The notes: generated from the letters alone by a model not told the origin. A stretch of 64,000 nucleotides of DNA from Halorhabdus salina (GCF_013839425.1 NZ_JACDNP010000009.1:17768-81767); one strand, 5' to 3'; counted from the first letter of the stretch, positions 1-9,173 are shown. Translations and numbers: made by a program.

Positions 1-588
1 ATGACTGACCGAACGGTGACGGTGACTCGGGAGACGGGGGAGACGGCGATCGAGGTAATGCTCGACATCGACGGAAGCGGCGAGGCGACCGTCGAGACGG
101 GAATCGGGTTCCTCGATCACATGCTCGATAGCTTCGCCACCCACGGCCTGTTCGACCTGACGGTCGCGTGTGACGGCGACCTCGCTGTCGACGACCACCA
201 CACGACAGAGGACGTCGCGATCACGCTTGGACAGGCGATCGATGAGGCGCTGGGGGATCGCGCCGGGATTGTCAGGTTTGCCGATCGCCGCGTCCCGCTC
301 GACGAAGCCGTCGCCGACATCGTGCTTGACGTCAGCGGCCGCCCGTTCTTTGCCTTCGACGGCGAGTTCTCCCAGGGCGAGGTCGGCGATCTCACGAGCG
401 TCATGGCCGAACACTTCCTGCGCTCGCTGGCGACCAATGCGGGACTCACCCTGCACGCGGGCGTCGAGGGGGCCAACGCTCATCACGAGATCGAGGCGCT
501 ATTCAAAGGACTGGCCAGAGCGTTGGACGATGCGACGCGGATCGACGACCGCCGGACAGACGCACCATCGACGAAGGGCGAGCTGTGA
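1..588 (+). CDS. hisB: Imidazoleglycerol-phosphate dehydratase
   Basis: This 195-residue protein dehydrates imidazoleglycerol phosphate to imidazoleacetol phosphate in cytoplasmic histidine synthesis. The family's metal-binding signatures are clear: FLDHML near residues 37-42 and DDHHTTED near residues 63-70 in the first half, and the matching EHFLRSL and NAHHEIEA segments in the second half. The length is normal for the stand-alone archaeal enzyme without the HisB phosphatase domain. The reading frame starts at the first base of the window with ATG and is complete. The next gene begins only three bases after the stop, so the two are probably cotranscribed. Identification is by recognisable motifs and length; I see nothing unusual. 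Confidence 0.96.
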   Translation: MTDRTVTVTRETGETAIEVMLDIDGSGEATVETGIGFLDHMLDSFATHGLFDLTVACDGDLAVDDHHTTEDVAITLGQAIDEALGDRAGIVRFADRRVPLDEAVADIVLDVSGRPFFAFDGEFSQGEVGDLTSVMAEHFLRSLATNAGLTLHAGVEGANAHHEIEALFKGLARALDDATRIDDRRTDAPSTKGEL

Positions 589-590
589 CC

Positions 591-1109
591 ATGGCCGAGT
601 CGGCCTCCTTCGAGGCGATCATGGAGAAGTTCGAGGACAGCCCGAGCCAGCAGCGAGTCATTCGCCTCCTGCTTGAACGCGGGTTCTCGGTCAACGACGA
701 GGGGCGAGTGGTTTCGGGGGGCATCGAAATCCCCAATACGGGTATCGCCCGCGAGATCGACGTCGATCGCCGGGTCGTCGACGCGACGACCGACGCAATC
801 CTTTCCGATCCACAACTCCGGCGGATCTTCCAGAATATCTCAGCCATTCCGAGCCTGCTGGACCTGGCACCTGTCCTCGACCTGGCGGCGATGACCGTTA
901 CCGTCCGTGAGGCCGAGGAGTCCGGCATCGTCGCCCATATCACGAACATGCTCGCCGATCGGGACATCTCGATCCGGCAGGTCATGACCGAAGATCCGGA
1001 GTTTACCGACCAGCCCCGGCTGTACGTCATCACCGACGAACAGTTGCCGGGCGAGTTACTCAACGAGATTCGCGAGTTGCCGTTCGTCATCAAGATCGAG
1101 TTGCAGTAA
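591..1109 (+). CDS. HTH-like and ACT-domain amino-acid-responsive regulator
   Basis: A 172-residue protein that starts two bases after the hisB stop codon. The first ~100 residues form a helical, winged-helix-like region (SQQRVIRLLLERGFSV, then IPNTGIAREI) that would suit DNA binding. The last ~70 residues, from MTVTVREAEESG to the C-terminus, look like an ACT domain, which usually binds amino acids. Haloarchaea commonly carry such ACT proteins annotated as regulators of amino-acid metabolism. The position behind hisB suggests a role in histidine or general amino-acid control, but the ligand cannot be read from the sequence. A GTG six bases upstream overlaps hisB; the ATG at 591 is preferred. 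Confidence 0.8.
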   Translation: MAESASFEAIMEKFEDSPSQQRVIRLLLERGFSVNDEGRVVSGGIEIPNTGIAREIDVDRRVVDATTDAILSDPQLRRIFQNISAIPSLLDLAPVLDLAAMTVTVREAEESGIVAHITNMLADRDISIRQVMTEDPEFTDQPRLYVITDEQLPGELLNEIRELPFVIKIELQ

Positions 1110-1126
1110 CGATCCGATTGTTCCGG

Positions 1127-1969
1127 TCACACTGATTCGAGAAACGATCGCAACTCCGCTGTCGCCTGTTCGCGCTCGTCTCGAAAGACCGTGTGACCGG
1201 CACCGTCGACGTGGACGAGGGAGCCATCTGGCAGCAACGAGGCGACGTCCTGATGACGCCCTCGCTCGCCCTCGTCGGCGTCGGCTTTGAGGATCAGCGT
1301 CGGTACCGTGATCTGGGGATAGGTTTCCCGTGGATCGAGCCAGCCATCCTCGAAGACCGCCGCGATCGCCGGATCGACCCGCAAATTGGCGGCCGCGATT
1401 CGCTTCGCCAACCGCATTTGACCCGCCTCGACGTGGGCTTGCAGTTCCGGATCGTCTCTCAGGAGTTCCGCAGTCGTGTGCTCGTGCCACTCGGCGATCC
1501 GTTCGCGGACCGCCGAAACGAGATCGTCGCGGTCTCGTTCGGTGTCGTCGCCCTTCTCCTCCCCGAGCATTCCCGCCGGATCGACCAGTACGAGCGCCTG
1601 GACCCGATCAGGGTGGGCAGCGGCGGTCGCCGCGACAGTGTCTCCCCCCATCGAGTGGCCCAGAAGCGTCGCCGTATCGATCTCCAGGGCCTCCAGTACG
1701 CCCACGAGGTCGGTGACGCGATCGTCCATTTCGTAACCGGTCTCAGGGGCCGACGAACGCCCGTGACCGCGGGCGTCGTAAGCGATCACGTCATAGTCTG
1801 TGAGTTCCTCGAGTAGCGGTTTCCGGCACAACGCGTCCTCGTAGACGCCGTGGGCGAGCACGACTGGCGGGCCGTCCCCTCCAGTCCGAACGTAGTGAAC
1901 GTCGATACTGTTCACACGAACGGTCCCGCTGGTCCAGGTCGCCGGCACGCCAAGCGAATCGTCGCTCAT
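1127..1969 (-). CDS. Alpha/beta-hydrolase fold protein
   Basis: A 280-residue cytoplasmic hydrolase with the standard fold signatures: VVLAHGVYEDA for the oxyanion region, YDARGHGRS, the nucleophile elbow GHSMGGD with the Ser in the middle, an Asp in the KADADEGERG region, and the terminal His in VDGAGHTVFRD. The catalytic triad therefore appears complete. The start is set at the ATG that gives MSDDSLG; an open frame continues upstream but runs antisense through pgi and is not coding. It converges with the ACT-domain gene and diverges from pgi, with about 110 bp between the two start codons. The substrate is unknown; relatives include esterases, haloperoxidase-like and epoxide-hydrolase-like enzymes. 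Confidence 0.85.
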   Translation of the reverse strand: MSDDSLGVPATWTSGTVRVNSIDVHYVRTGGDGPPVVLAHGVYEDALCRKPLLEELTDYDVIAYDARGHGRSSAPETGYEMDDRVTDLVGVLEALEIDTATLLGHSMGGDTVAATAAAHPDRVQALVLVDPAGMLGEEKGDDTERDRDDLVSAVRERIAEWHEHTTAELLRDDPELQAHVEAGQMRLAKRIAAANLRVDPAIAAVFEDGWLDPRETYPQITVPTLILKADADEGERGRHQDVASLLPDGSLVHVDGAGHTVFRDEREQATAELRSFLESV

Positions 1970-2077
1970 CGGGCGATCGTTCGCCGGACGCGACAAAAAA
2001 TCCCCGTACGCTCGACTGTCGGCGACCTGTCGTCCGGAATCGATAAACGTAGGTGGGTGCGTTCGGATCGTTGGGGC

Positions 2078-3370
2078 ATGCGAGTAGACATCGGCAACGC
2101 ACTCGACGAGGTCGCCACGCCGGGGATTCCCCGCGAAGCACTCGATCGACTCGACGATCGTGTCGCGACGGCCCACGAACGCATCGAGGACGGACGCGCG
2201 AATAACGAACACGGGTACGAAGCGCTCAACCAGCCCGACAACGTCGACGTTGCAGCGATCGAAGAAGCCGTCGAACCGTTCGACGATTGCGAGACGCTCA
2301 TCAACGTCGGCATCGGCGGCAGTGCGCTGGGCGCGGCGACGATCTCGGCAGCCCTCGATAGCGATGTCGAGGCCTACTATCTCGACAACGTGGATCCGAA
2401 GTGGGTGGCCGACCACGTCGACGAGCTCGACCTCTCGAAGACGGCGCTGAACGTCGTTTCGAAATCTGGGACGACCGCCGAGACGCTCTCGAACTTCCTG
2501 GTGGTTCGGGACGCCATGACTGACGCGGGCGTCGACTGGACCGAACGCACGTGGGTCACGACGGGGCCCGAAGGCAACCTCCGGGATCTCGCCGAGAAAC
2601 ACAATCTGCCGTCGCTTCGCGTCCCTGACGGCGTGCCTGGCCGCTTCTCCGTGCTCTCGACGGTCGGACTTGCGGCCGCGGCGTTGCAGGGCCACGACAT
2701 CGAGGCGATCCTCGACGGCGCCCGGGCCGCTGACGACGATCTGGGGCCGTCGCTCTTTGACTCGCCGGCCTACGCCTACGGCGCGGTCGCCTATGCGCTC
2801 GATCAGCGCGGCGCGGGGGTCAACGCCCTGCTGCCGTACGCTGAATCCCTGGAGACGCTCGCCGAATGGTACTCCCAGCTGTGGGCGGAAAGTGTCGGCA
2901 AGGACGGGCTCGGCCAGACGCCCGTCCGGGCGATGGGTGCGACCGACCAGCACTCCCAGCTCCAACTCTACCGGGCTGGCCCTCACGACAAGATGGTCAC
3001 CTTCATCCGACCCACCGAGCGCGATGACACGGCGATTCCGGAGACCGATCTGGAGGGGCTGTCGTATCTCGGGGGCTCGACGCTGGGCGAGTTGATCGAC
3101 GCCGAATTCGAGGCCACGGAGGCCAGCCTCGCGAATGCGGGCCTGCCGAATGTCCGCGTTGAGATCGACCGCGTCGACGAGCACGGACTCGGCGAACTCC
3201 TCTACAGCATGGAGGCCGCGACGGTCATGGCTGGCGAGTTGTACAATGTTGACGCGTTCGTCCAGCCAGCCGTCGAGTGGGGCAAGAAAGCCACCCGCGG
3301 GCTGCTAGGGGGCGGTGACTTCGAGGAAGCCGAGGAAGTCCAGGCAAAGACCGAGCTGACGATCGAATAA
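2078..3370 (+). CDS. pgi: Glucose-6-phosphate isomerase
   Basis: A 430-residue enzyme interconverting glucose-6-phosphate and fructose-6-phosphate in central sugar metabolism. Sugar-isomerase (SIS) signatures are visible: NVGIGGSALGA near residue 76, SKSGTTAET near residue 128, and the active-site segment DQHSQLQLYRAGPHDK near residue 289. The length fits the PGI-superfamily enzymes of haloarchaea. The ATG at 2078 follows a short intergenic region shared with the divergent hydrolase. An upstream in-frame extension is open but crosses the hydrolase start, so it was rejected. The small helical protein downstream is on the other strand. No lesions were seen. Confidence 0.96.
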   Translation: MRVDIGNALDEVATPGIPREALDRLDDRVATAHERIEDGRANNEHGYEALNQPDNVDVAAIEEAVEPFDDCETLINVGIGGSALGAATISAALDSDVEAYYLDNVDPKWVADHVDELDLSKTALNVVSKSGTTAETLSNFLVVRDAMTDAGVDWTERTWVTTGPEGNLRDLAEKHNLPSLRVPDGVPGRFSVLSTVGLAAAALQGHDIEAILDGARAADDDLGPSLFDSPAYAYGAVAYALDQRGAGVNALLPYAESLETLAEWYSQLWAESVGKDGLGQTPVRAMGATDQHSQLQLYRAGPHDKMVTFIRPTERDDTAIPETDLEGLSYLGGSTLGELIDAEFEATEASLANAGLPNVRVEIDRVDEHGLGELLYSMEAATVMAGELYNVDAFVQPAVEWGKKATRGLLGGGDFEEAEEVQAKTELTIE

Positions 3371-3402
3371 CCGTATCGGGCGATCTCCGCGCTGGATACC
3401 TC

Positions 3403-3576
3403 TCAGTCGTCCCGGAAGGAATCGATCAACGCTGCTTTCGAGTCGAACTGTCTGCTGACGATCCGGTCGAGCAGTTCCTGTTGGGTAACCTTCCGGCCCG
3501 TCTCGAGTTTGATCTCGGCCTGTAACTGCTCGATCTTGTCCTTCGTGTCCGTCGCGATCTTTACGGACGTCGCCAT
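3403..3576 (-). CDS. Small ribbon-helix-helix-like haloarchaeal protein
   Basis: A 57-residue protein beginning MATSVKIATDTKDKIEQLQA and ending in two Asp residues. The pattern of a short N-terminal strand (SVKIATDT) followed by two helices (KDKIEQLQAEI and TQQELLDRIVSRQF) is what CopG/ribbon-helix-helix DNA-binding proteins look like. Proteins of this length and start are common in haloarchaea and are often missed because they are short. It is convergent with pgi and divergent from the lipoprotein gene at 3706. I infer a DNA-binding or antitoxin-like role; no toxin partner lies next to it. Confidence 0.72.
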   Translation of the reverse strand: MATSVKIATDTKDKIEQLQAEIKLETGRKVTQQELLDRIVSRQFDSKAALIDSFRDD

Positions 3577-3705
3577 ACCTGTCTATAGCAGTTACTACGC
3601 TGTATACTTTTCTACCACTCTGGTTGCGGGAGCTATCTCCCGGTAACTCAAACGCCTGTTGTAGCCATCTCAAGGGCCTTTAGGTGGGCTTTCGAATCGA
3701 GAGAT

Positions 3706-4593
3706 ATGCATCGACGCGAGTTTCTCGCACTGGGTGGCTTTGGCATCGCTGGTCTCGCTGGCTGTCTTGGCTCTACCGGGGCCAATACGGACGATCCAAC
3801 AGCGACGGTGACGCCAACGGACACATCGACGCCGACAGACACCTCGACCGAGACGCCGACGGACACGACGACCGTGTCCGGGCCTGAACTGTCGGTCACC
3901 GTCGAACGAGTACAGCCGGCCGTCGTCGAGTTGACCAACCCCGACAGTATCGGCGTCACCGGCGGCGATGAGGCGAAGTATCTCTCCCTGTGGATCGACG
4001 TCACCGACGGAGAGCCACCGGCACGGGAAGCGTTACAGTTCCGCCTTGGCGGCGACCGTCACGAGCTGCGACCGGCCGAGCAGACGTTCGGACTCTATCG
4101 GGCGTATCACCACGAGGACGAACGGTACGACGCTGAACGCGGGTCGGGCTGGGCCCTCTTCGAACTCCCCAAGGTCGAGGACGCGAGCGACGCGGCATTG
4201 ATCTGGCCCACTGGGGAGTAGTACCCTGAGCAGGATCTGCGTGATCGGCTCGCGTCGCCGGCACCACCGTTGTCGGTCGAATGGGCTGCCCCTGAGACGG
4301 TCACACCGGGTACCGAACCGGAGATCGAATTCACCGTTACGAATGAGGGCGACATCGACGGTCGGTTCGTCGCGGCGCTAAACCGGACCGGCGGTGGGAT
4401 CGCGTACATGCCAGTGGCCGCAATCCAGCAGCTGATCCCGGCGGGCGAACGCGTCTCCTGGTCCGTGACGGACACCTACGACGTTCGGGCACCGCCGGCG
4501 GACGAGATCGGTGACGGCGAGACCGATTTGACGTACAAGCTCGCCCGGATTGATGACCGGCTGGAGCAGGAGGTTCGTATCGTCGACCCGTGA
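3706..4593 (+). pseudogene. Twin-arginine lipoprotein gene interrupted by one in-frame amber codon
   Basis: The frame starts with MHRREFLALGGFGIAGLAGC, an RR-type Tat signal with a lipobox Cys at residue 20, then a Thr/Pro/Asp-rich linker and a folded region. It stops at a TAG at 4219-4221 after 171 residues. The same frame continues without any further stop to 4593, giving another 123 residues that include VEWAAPETVTPGTEPEIEF and TNEGDIDGRF, typical of the immunoglobulin-like domains of haloarchaeal secreted proteins. Read through, the product is about 295 residues with one continuous domain pattern. The simplest reading is a nonsense mutation; a separate second gene with the TTG start at 4270 is possible. 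Function unknown; probably a surface lipoprotein. Confidence 0.72.
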
Positions 4594-4708
4594 GCTGGCA
4601 GAGCCACCCCTCCCGGATCGGGCATGGGCCGGCCGCTCGGTGAGGATCCGCGAGACATCGACAACGACAAGCCCTTTATTCGGACTGACGAAAGCAAAGA
4701 TAGATCCA

Positions 4709-5704
4709 ATGGTAGCGCCGATCATCGACGGCCTGGCTGCGCTGCACGGCTACGCCGGGTCGATCGCCTGGCTCGTGCTCGGGGTGTTCCTCGCCGGGGC
4801 TATCCTCGAACGATACGACGACGAACTGGGTGCTCGCGTCTACGCAGGCGGCTGGGTTGTCCTGACCGGCTACTGGCTCGCCTACGTCCACTACTTCGTC
4901 TTCGCCCAGAAGTCGATCACCGAGAGTGCCGGCGTTATCATCGGCATCCCGCTCTCGCTGTACGTCGCCTACCTGATCCTCGACGGCCGGCATCGACTGC
5001 TTGTTGTCTCACGGGCTGTGGCGTTTGCCTGGCTGTTCTTCCTTCCCCTCTCAGCACTGGCGTTCGTCCGTCGGCCGTTGATCGAACTGACGACGGCCCA
5101 CACCGATTTCGTCCTGTCGCTGCTGGGGAATAACTATCATCTCGGCGACTGGTATCCGGCGCTCCCGGCCGATCTCGTCCTTCCGGACGGGTCGACGCTC
5201 GGAACCGAGAGTACACTCCCGGACAAGCACTTCCCGTATCAGAATACTTTCCTCTATGCCCCGGACGGCCACGCGATCACCTACACGATCAGGATGGCCT
5301 GTACCGGGATCGGAAGTATGTCTATTTTCGTCGGCCTGATCGGAGCAGTGCGAGGATCGCTCCGTCGGAAAGCCAAGGCACTCGCTGTCGCGATCGGCGT
5401 CATCTACGTGCTCAACATCGCTCGGAACGTCTTTATCGCCTACACGATGGGCAACCAGCGGTTGCACATTTTCCCCGATCTGATCCTCTCACTGTTCTCA
5501 TCGAACGACCCGTATCTGGTGTCGTACTTCATCGGCGATCGTATCATTGCCCAGTTTGGCTCTGTGATCGCCCTGGTCGCCATCACGTGGCTCGTCGTCC
5601 GCTGGGTGCCCGACGTCCTCCGCGTTGTCGAGGAAGGGATGTATCTGGTCACTCGCCGCGAGTACGAGCTTAAAGGGGCCTTGGGCGTCGAGGAGACGGA
5701 ATAA
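4709..5704 (+). CDS. artA: Archaeosortase A, PGF-CTERM processing transpeptidase
   Basis: A 331-residue polytopic membrane protein. Archaeosortase A cuts PGF-CTERM surface proteins, including the S-layer glycoprotein, and couples them to an archaeal lipid. The catalytic Cys is in RMACTGIGSM (Cys198); conserved Arg residues follow in LNIARNVF (Arg239) and FIGDRII (Arg278). The Cys-Arg-Arg spacing of 41 and 39 residues equals that of the Haloferax volcanii enzyme as I remember it (C173, R214, R253). About eight hydrophobic helices are visible. The ATG at 4709 is chosen because the frame upstream overlaps the lipoprotein tail and lacks hydrophobic character. I see no PGF-CTERM substrate in this window. 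Confidence 0.93.
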   Translation: MVAPIIDGLAALHGYAGSIAWLVLGVFLAGAILERYDDELGARVYAGGWVVLTGYWLAYVHYFVFAQKSITESAGVIIGIPLSLYVAYLILDGRHRLLVVSRAVAFAWLFFLPLSALAFVRRPLIELTTAHTDFVLSLLGNNYHLGDWYPALPADLVLPDGSTLGTESTLPDKHFPYQNTFLYAPDGHAITYTIRMACTGIGSMSIFVGLIGAVRGSLRRKAKALAVAIGVIYVLNIARNVFIAYTMGNQRLHIFPDLILSLFSSNDPYLVSYFIGDRIIAQFGSVIALVAITWLVVRWVPDVLRVVEEGMYLVTRREYELKGALGVEETE

Positions 5705-5709
5705 CTGAC

Positions 5710-6501
5710 TCACTCGGCCAGGTACTCTTCGAGGAGTGACTCGGGCGCGTCGGCGATCGTCGCCAGTGCGTCCCGTTCGATGTAATGGAGTGAACTTGGC
5801 AGGAGAAGCAAGTGCAGGGGATCGCCGAAGTCCATCGTAGCCAGCGTGTCGAGGGTGTCTGCCCGGATGACGGGATCGGGACTCCCGGCGCGGGCGACGA
5901 CGACGCCCAGCGCGTCCGGTCGCCAGTGGTCGGCCAGTAGTTCCGCAGCGGTGTCGCCGGCCATGTAGGCCTCTCCATCGTCGTCGACGTCGATGTCCAG
6001 AAAGACCAGCGTGTGGAGATCGCGCTCGGCGTTGTCCTCGATCGTCTCGACGACGCTTGCCGGCACCCCATCGCCACCGTGTGACCGCTCGAATGGGAGC
6101 GTCGTCGCTTTGCCAAACCGGTAGTTTTGCAAGCCAGTCAGCGAACTTGCGGCCGCCTGGGCGCTCGTCCCGTGGATGACGCGGGTCTCGATGCCACGGG
6201 CCTCGGCCCGCAGGCGGAGATCGACGTGTGTCGTCGAGATCATCGTGTCCCCAGCTGTCAAGAAGACTGCGTCACCCGTCGCCGCTGCGTCGAGGACCGG
6301 GTCGGGCGTCTGCTCGACGCCCGCTCGGTCGCGAACCTCGATGTCGACGTCGTGGAACGCTTCGATGTCTGTGACGGTCGCGCCGACGAGGCGACTGGTG
6401 TAAAACTCCGCGAAGACCCGGTCGGCGCTGGCGATGGCGTCCCGGCCGGCGAGCGTGATCGAGCGCTCGTCATACAGTCCGAGCCCGACGAACGTGAGCA
6501 T
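5710..6501 (-). CDS. dphB: Diphthine synthase
   Basis: A 263-residue SAM-dependent methyltransferase that methylates the modified histidine of translation elongation factor aEF-2 on the way to diphthamide. The N-terminus MLTFVGLGLYDERSITL and the following AEFYTSRLVG, TAGDTMISTTHVDLRLRA and HGTSAQAAASSLTGLQNYRFG segments are characteristic of DphB and of the tetrapyrrole-methylase fold. The length is normal. The start is placed at MLTFVG; 14 further upstream codons are open but do not fit the family. It converges with artA, with stops six bases apart. No lesions were seen. Confidence 0.95.
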   Translation of the reverse strand: MLTFVGLGLYDERSITLAGRDAIASADRVFAEFYTSRLVGATVTDIEAFHDVDIEVRDRAGVEQTPDPVLDAAATGDAVFLTAGDTMISTTHVDLRLRAEARGIETRVIHGTSAQAAASSLTGLQNYRFGKATTLPFERSHGGDGVPASVVETIEDNAERDLHTLVFLDIDVDDDGEAYMAGDTAAELLADHWRPDALGVVVARAGSPDPVIRADTLDTLATMDFGDPLHLLLLPSSLHYIERDALATIADAPESLLEEYLAE

Positions 6502-6579
6502 ACCCCCGTTGGGTGTGCCGGCGGGAAAAACCGACCGCTCCACGTCCTGAATGGCGGTCTGGATCGCCCCGACCCTGCC

Positions 6580-7419
6580 TCAGCTGACTCGGTAGTTGTC
6601 CGGGTCGTTCCCGCCGATGACGGTCCCACAGCCGCTACAGCGCCACGTGTCCGCACCGATCTTCTTGTAGCCGGATTCGAGATCTGACCCGTGCCAGGTG
6701 TCCCAGGCGAGCCCGCAGTTCGAACATTTCTTTGGCAGCCCCGCGACAGAGAGCTCATCGTCACGGAAGAGGTCGTTTATCATCCGCTCGATCGACTCTC
6801 GTCGATCCCGGATTGCCTCGATATCGCCGGGTTGGAGGTACTGCTTGAAGTACTGGAGATGTGATTCCATCAACTCCCGCGAATCTGTGAGCTTCCGGAG
6901 TCGTTCGTCGTCCTCGTGTTGGTCGTCGAGTTTCGCAAGCCGGTTCTGTCTGGCGATGCTGACCGTATAGTATCGTTGCACTGATGCCTCATAGTAGGCC
7001 TGAACGTAGAGTCGCTTGAGCCGATTTCGAAACGTCTTGCGGTCGGTCGACTTGTAGAAGATTTCGTCGTGTGGAATCGGCGTCTCTCTGATCCGATCCC
7101 GATCTCCGGTCAGGAGTCCAACTCTCGCGTATTTCGTTTCCTGGACCGTGCTGAGGCTCGCTGTCAGTAGCTCGTCTTCGGAGCGGCGCATCGAGAGTAA
7201 CACAACTGCAACGTTTCCGCCCAGCTCCTCCGTGAGCGTGTCCGCGTCTTCGAAGGTTCGAACGGAAATCGAGTCCGGAATCGCCTTGTGGATCGACCGC
7301 CGCCGGGCTTGATCCCGGGCGAACAGGAATATCTCTGCGCGGAGTTCTGGCGGCCGCTCTTCGCTCTCGTCCCCGGCAGCCGTCCCGAATAGCTCGTCCT
7401 GTTGATTGGACTGGCCCAT
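6580..7419 (-). CDS. HalX-like protein with pseudo-receiver and C-terminal zinc ribbon
   Basis: A 279-residue acidic protein. Residues ~25-125 look like a receiver fold (AEIFLFARDQARRRSIHKAI, then VAVVLLSMRRSEDE, then GLLTGD) but without the usual phospho-acceptor Asp pattern. Residues ~125-200 are a charged helical stretch (FRNRLKRLYVQAYYEASVQRYY) resembling the HalX domain of haloarchaeal response regulators. Residues ~235-275 hold a zinc ribbon with CSNCG and CSGCG pairs around a Trp-rich loop. A receiver-HalX-zinc-ribbon order is not the common HalX layout. I infer a signalling or transcription-associated role. It is probably a single transcription unit near dphB. Confidence 0.68.
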   Translation of the reverse strand: MGQSNQQDELFGTAAGDESEERPPELRAEIFLFARDQARRRSIHKAIPDSISVRTFEDADTLTEELGGNVAVVLLSMRRSEDELLTASLSTVQETKYARVGLLTGDRDRIRETPIPHDEIFYKSTDRKTFRNRLKRLYVQAYYEASVQRYYTVSIARQNRLAKLDDQHEDDERLRKLTDSRELMESHLQYFKQYLQPGDIEAIRDRRESIERMINDLFRDDELSVAGLPKKCSNCGLAWDTWHGSDLESGYKKIGADTWRCSGCGTVIGGNDPDNYRVS

Positions 7420-7496
7420 CGGCCGTTACTAGCTATCGTGTTTCGAGATAATAAAGCCACCGAGAGAACCACTTCTTCACGAGCAGGATGACTGCG

Positions 7497-7787
7497 CTAC
7501 TTGAGCGATAACCGTTCGACTAGATGCGATCGCTCCCGATCAATCAAGTGAATGAGACCGCTTTCTACGCCGATACCTTCCGTTTTGATAACGCTGGCTA
7601 AAGCCGTCGCTGTCGGCGACGGCTGACCCATCCAAGTGAGACGAAACCAGCCGAACGAATCAAACGAGCTGTTCCAGTGCGTGCGGACTTTCTGGCTGGT
7701 TCGCGAGACGCTCCCCTTCACCGGCTGGCGTTGCCCCAGCCAGTAGACTAGACCCAGCCCAGCCAACGCAGCGAACAATTCGGACAA
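7497..7787 (-). CDS. Hypothetical small protein with N-terminal membrane segment
   Basis: A 96-residue open frame with a hydrophobic start (MSELFAALAGLGLVYWLGQ) that could be a membrane anchor. A polar stretch rich in Ser, Trp and Phe follows (NSSFDSFGWFRLTWMGQ), then a C-terminal half with a plausible helix. I do not recognise it. The sequence composition is less acidic and the codon use less GC-skewed than its neighbours, so it could be a young or decaying gene. The rest of 7420-8020 shows no other convincing coding frame; the promoter of trm5 should lie just before 8021. Confidence 0.38.
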   Translation of the reverse strand: MSELFAALAGLGLVYWLGQRQPVKGSVSRTSQKVRTHWNSSFDSFGWFRLTWMGQPSPTATALASVIKTEGIGVESGLIHLIDRERSHLVERLSLK

Positions 7788-8020
7788 GACACCGTTCAGC
7801 GGTTTCGAGTGATAATCGATCGCCCGATCGTCGCGTCTGGGCAGATACCTACTGCAAGCGCACTATTGGATTCGGTTTCGACTGTTATCGCGTCCTGGAT
7901 ACCAGTCCACAATTTCCGAGGCCATTTCGCACGTGCTGGCTGCAAAGGGTGGCGTCGGGGATAGCTGGTGACCGCTCCGTGAAACGTTAGGCTTACCGCG
8001 AATAGGCACTGACTTGACGT

Positions 8021-9001
8021 ATGACTGTCCCGTGTGTTCGCGTCCCGCGTGAAGATGGCGAGAAAACCCGCACCATCCTTGCCGACCGGGACGTCATCGC
8101 CAAAGGCCACGAGATCACTGTCGAGGAAGGCTCGATCTACATCCCTGTGACCGACCCGACTGCAGTCCCGTCGGCGTGCACCGTGGTCCAGCGAGACGTT
8201 CCCGCACGGCACACGCAGACGATGCCTGCCGACGTGCTGGGGTTCGAACCCAGCTACGAACGACTGGGTGAAGTCGTCATCCTCGACGAAGATGACGCCG
8301 ATCGCACCCGGGACATCGCCGAAGCGATCATGGCCTCGGACCTGCCGGCCGAGACGGTGCTCAACCGAGCCTCGAAGGTCAAAGGCGAGCAGCGTGTCCG
8401 CGAGTGGGATATTTTGGCTGGCGACGGCACCGAGGCGATCCACCGAGAGTACGGCTGTGACTTCGCGGTCGATCTTGCGGACATGTATTTCTCGCCACGC
8501 CTGGCCACCGAGCGCCATCGCGTTGCCAAGCAGGTTACGGCGGGCGAGCAAGCCTTCGATATGTTCGCCGGCGTCGGCCCCTTCGTGATCCCATTCGCCG
8601 ACCGCGGCGCGACGTGTGTCGGCGTCGACGTCAATCCCGACGCGATCGAGTACCTCCGAGAGAACGCCCGGCGCAACGGCGTCGAGAATCGAGTTACGAC
8701 GATCGAGGGTGACGTGCGCGAGGTGGTAGCCGACTACGGGAACTGGGCCGATCGGCTCGTGATGAATCTGCCCCACAGCGCCGACGAATTTCTGGAAACG
8801 GCTGTCGAGTTGGCGAGCGATGACTGCGTCGTCCACTACTACGACATCCAGCACGAGGACGACCCCTTCGGGCCGGGCGAGCGAGCGATCCGGGAGGCTG
8901 CCGGCGATGAGTACGATGTCGCGGTCGAGACTCGGCGGACCGTCCGGTCGTACGCGCCCCACGAGTTGAACGTGGTGCTGGACGTGCGACTATCTCGCTA
9001 A
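8021..9001 (+). CDS. trm5: tRNA (guanine37-N1)-methyltransferase, Trm5 type
   Basis: A 326-residue class-I SAM methyltransferase that makes m1G at position 37, next to the anticodon, to prevent frameshifting. The SAM-binding segment FDMFAGVGPFVIPFA, the acidic motif VGVDVNPDAIEYL and the catalytic motif NLPHSA are all present. The N-terminal part contains VKGEQRVREWDIL, where the family has its RNA-contacting domain. The length matches archaeal Trm5. ATG at 8021 is preceded by the motif TTGACG and no competing start. The tRNA-Thr gene follows 170 bp downstream on the same strand. Confidence 0.93.
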   Translation: MTVPCVRVPREDGEKTRTILADRDVIAKGHEITVEEGSIYIPVTDPTAVPSACTVVQRDVPARHTQTMPADVLGFEPSYERLGEVVILDEDDADRTRDIAEAIMASDLPAETVLNRASKVKGEQRVREWDILAGDGTEAIHREYGCDFAVDLADMYFSPRLATERHRVAKQVTAGEQAFDMFAGVGPFVIPFADRGATCVGVDVNPDAIEYLRENARRNGVENRVTTIEGDVREVVADYGNWADRLVMNLPHSADEFLETAVELASDDCVVHYYDIQHEDDPFGPGERAIREAAGDEYDVAVETRRTVRSYAPHELNVVLDVRLSR

Positions 9002-9122
9002 GGGATTCGGATTCGCAATCCTTATTGCGGTCTTGTCCACTATCAGGTATTACACGCCAGTGCCTACCCGAACGCAGTGAGGCAAGGCTCGGGGCGCGAG
9101 GAACGAAGCGTGCCGGTGGTGA

Positions 9123-9173
9123 GCAGTTCCGAAGGAACTGCGATCCTCGGCAGACGAGCAGTGCGAGTCTGCC
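9123..9173 (+). repeat. Two tandem hairpins abutting the tRNA-Thr 5' end
   Basis: Two perfect inverted repeats lie in the leader of the tRNA gene. The first is GCAGTTCC / GGAACTGC with a GAA loop at 9123-9141. The second is GGCAGAC / GTCTGCC at 9149-9155 and 9167-9173, and it includes the first three bases of the mature tRNA. Upstream, 9060-9120 contains GC-rich purine-rich tracts of a kind often seen around haloarchaeal tRNA genes. They may form processing structures, or be remnants of repeated elements. Confidence 0.6.

Noticed and set aside
1970..3184. Long open frame on the minus strand continuing the alpha/beta hydrolase gene through pgi.
   Set aside because: It is antisense to pgi, is Arg-rich rather than acidic, and has no family-like text; GC-rich DNA gives such shadows.
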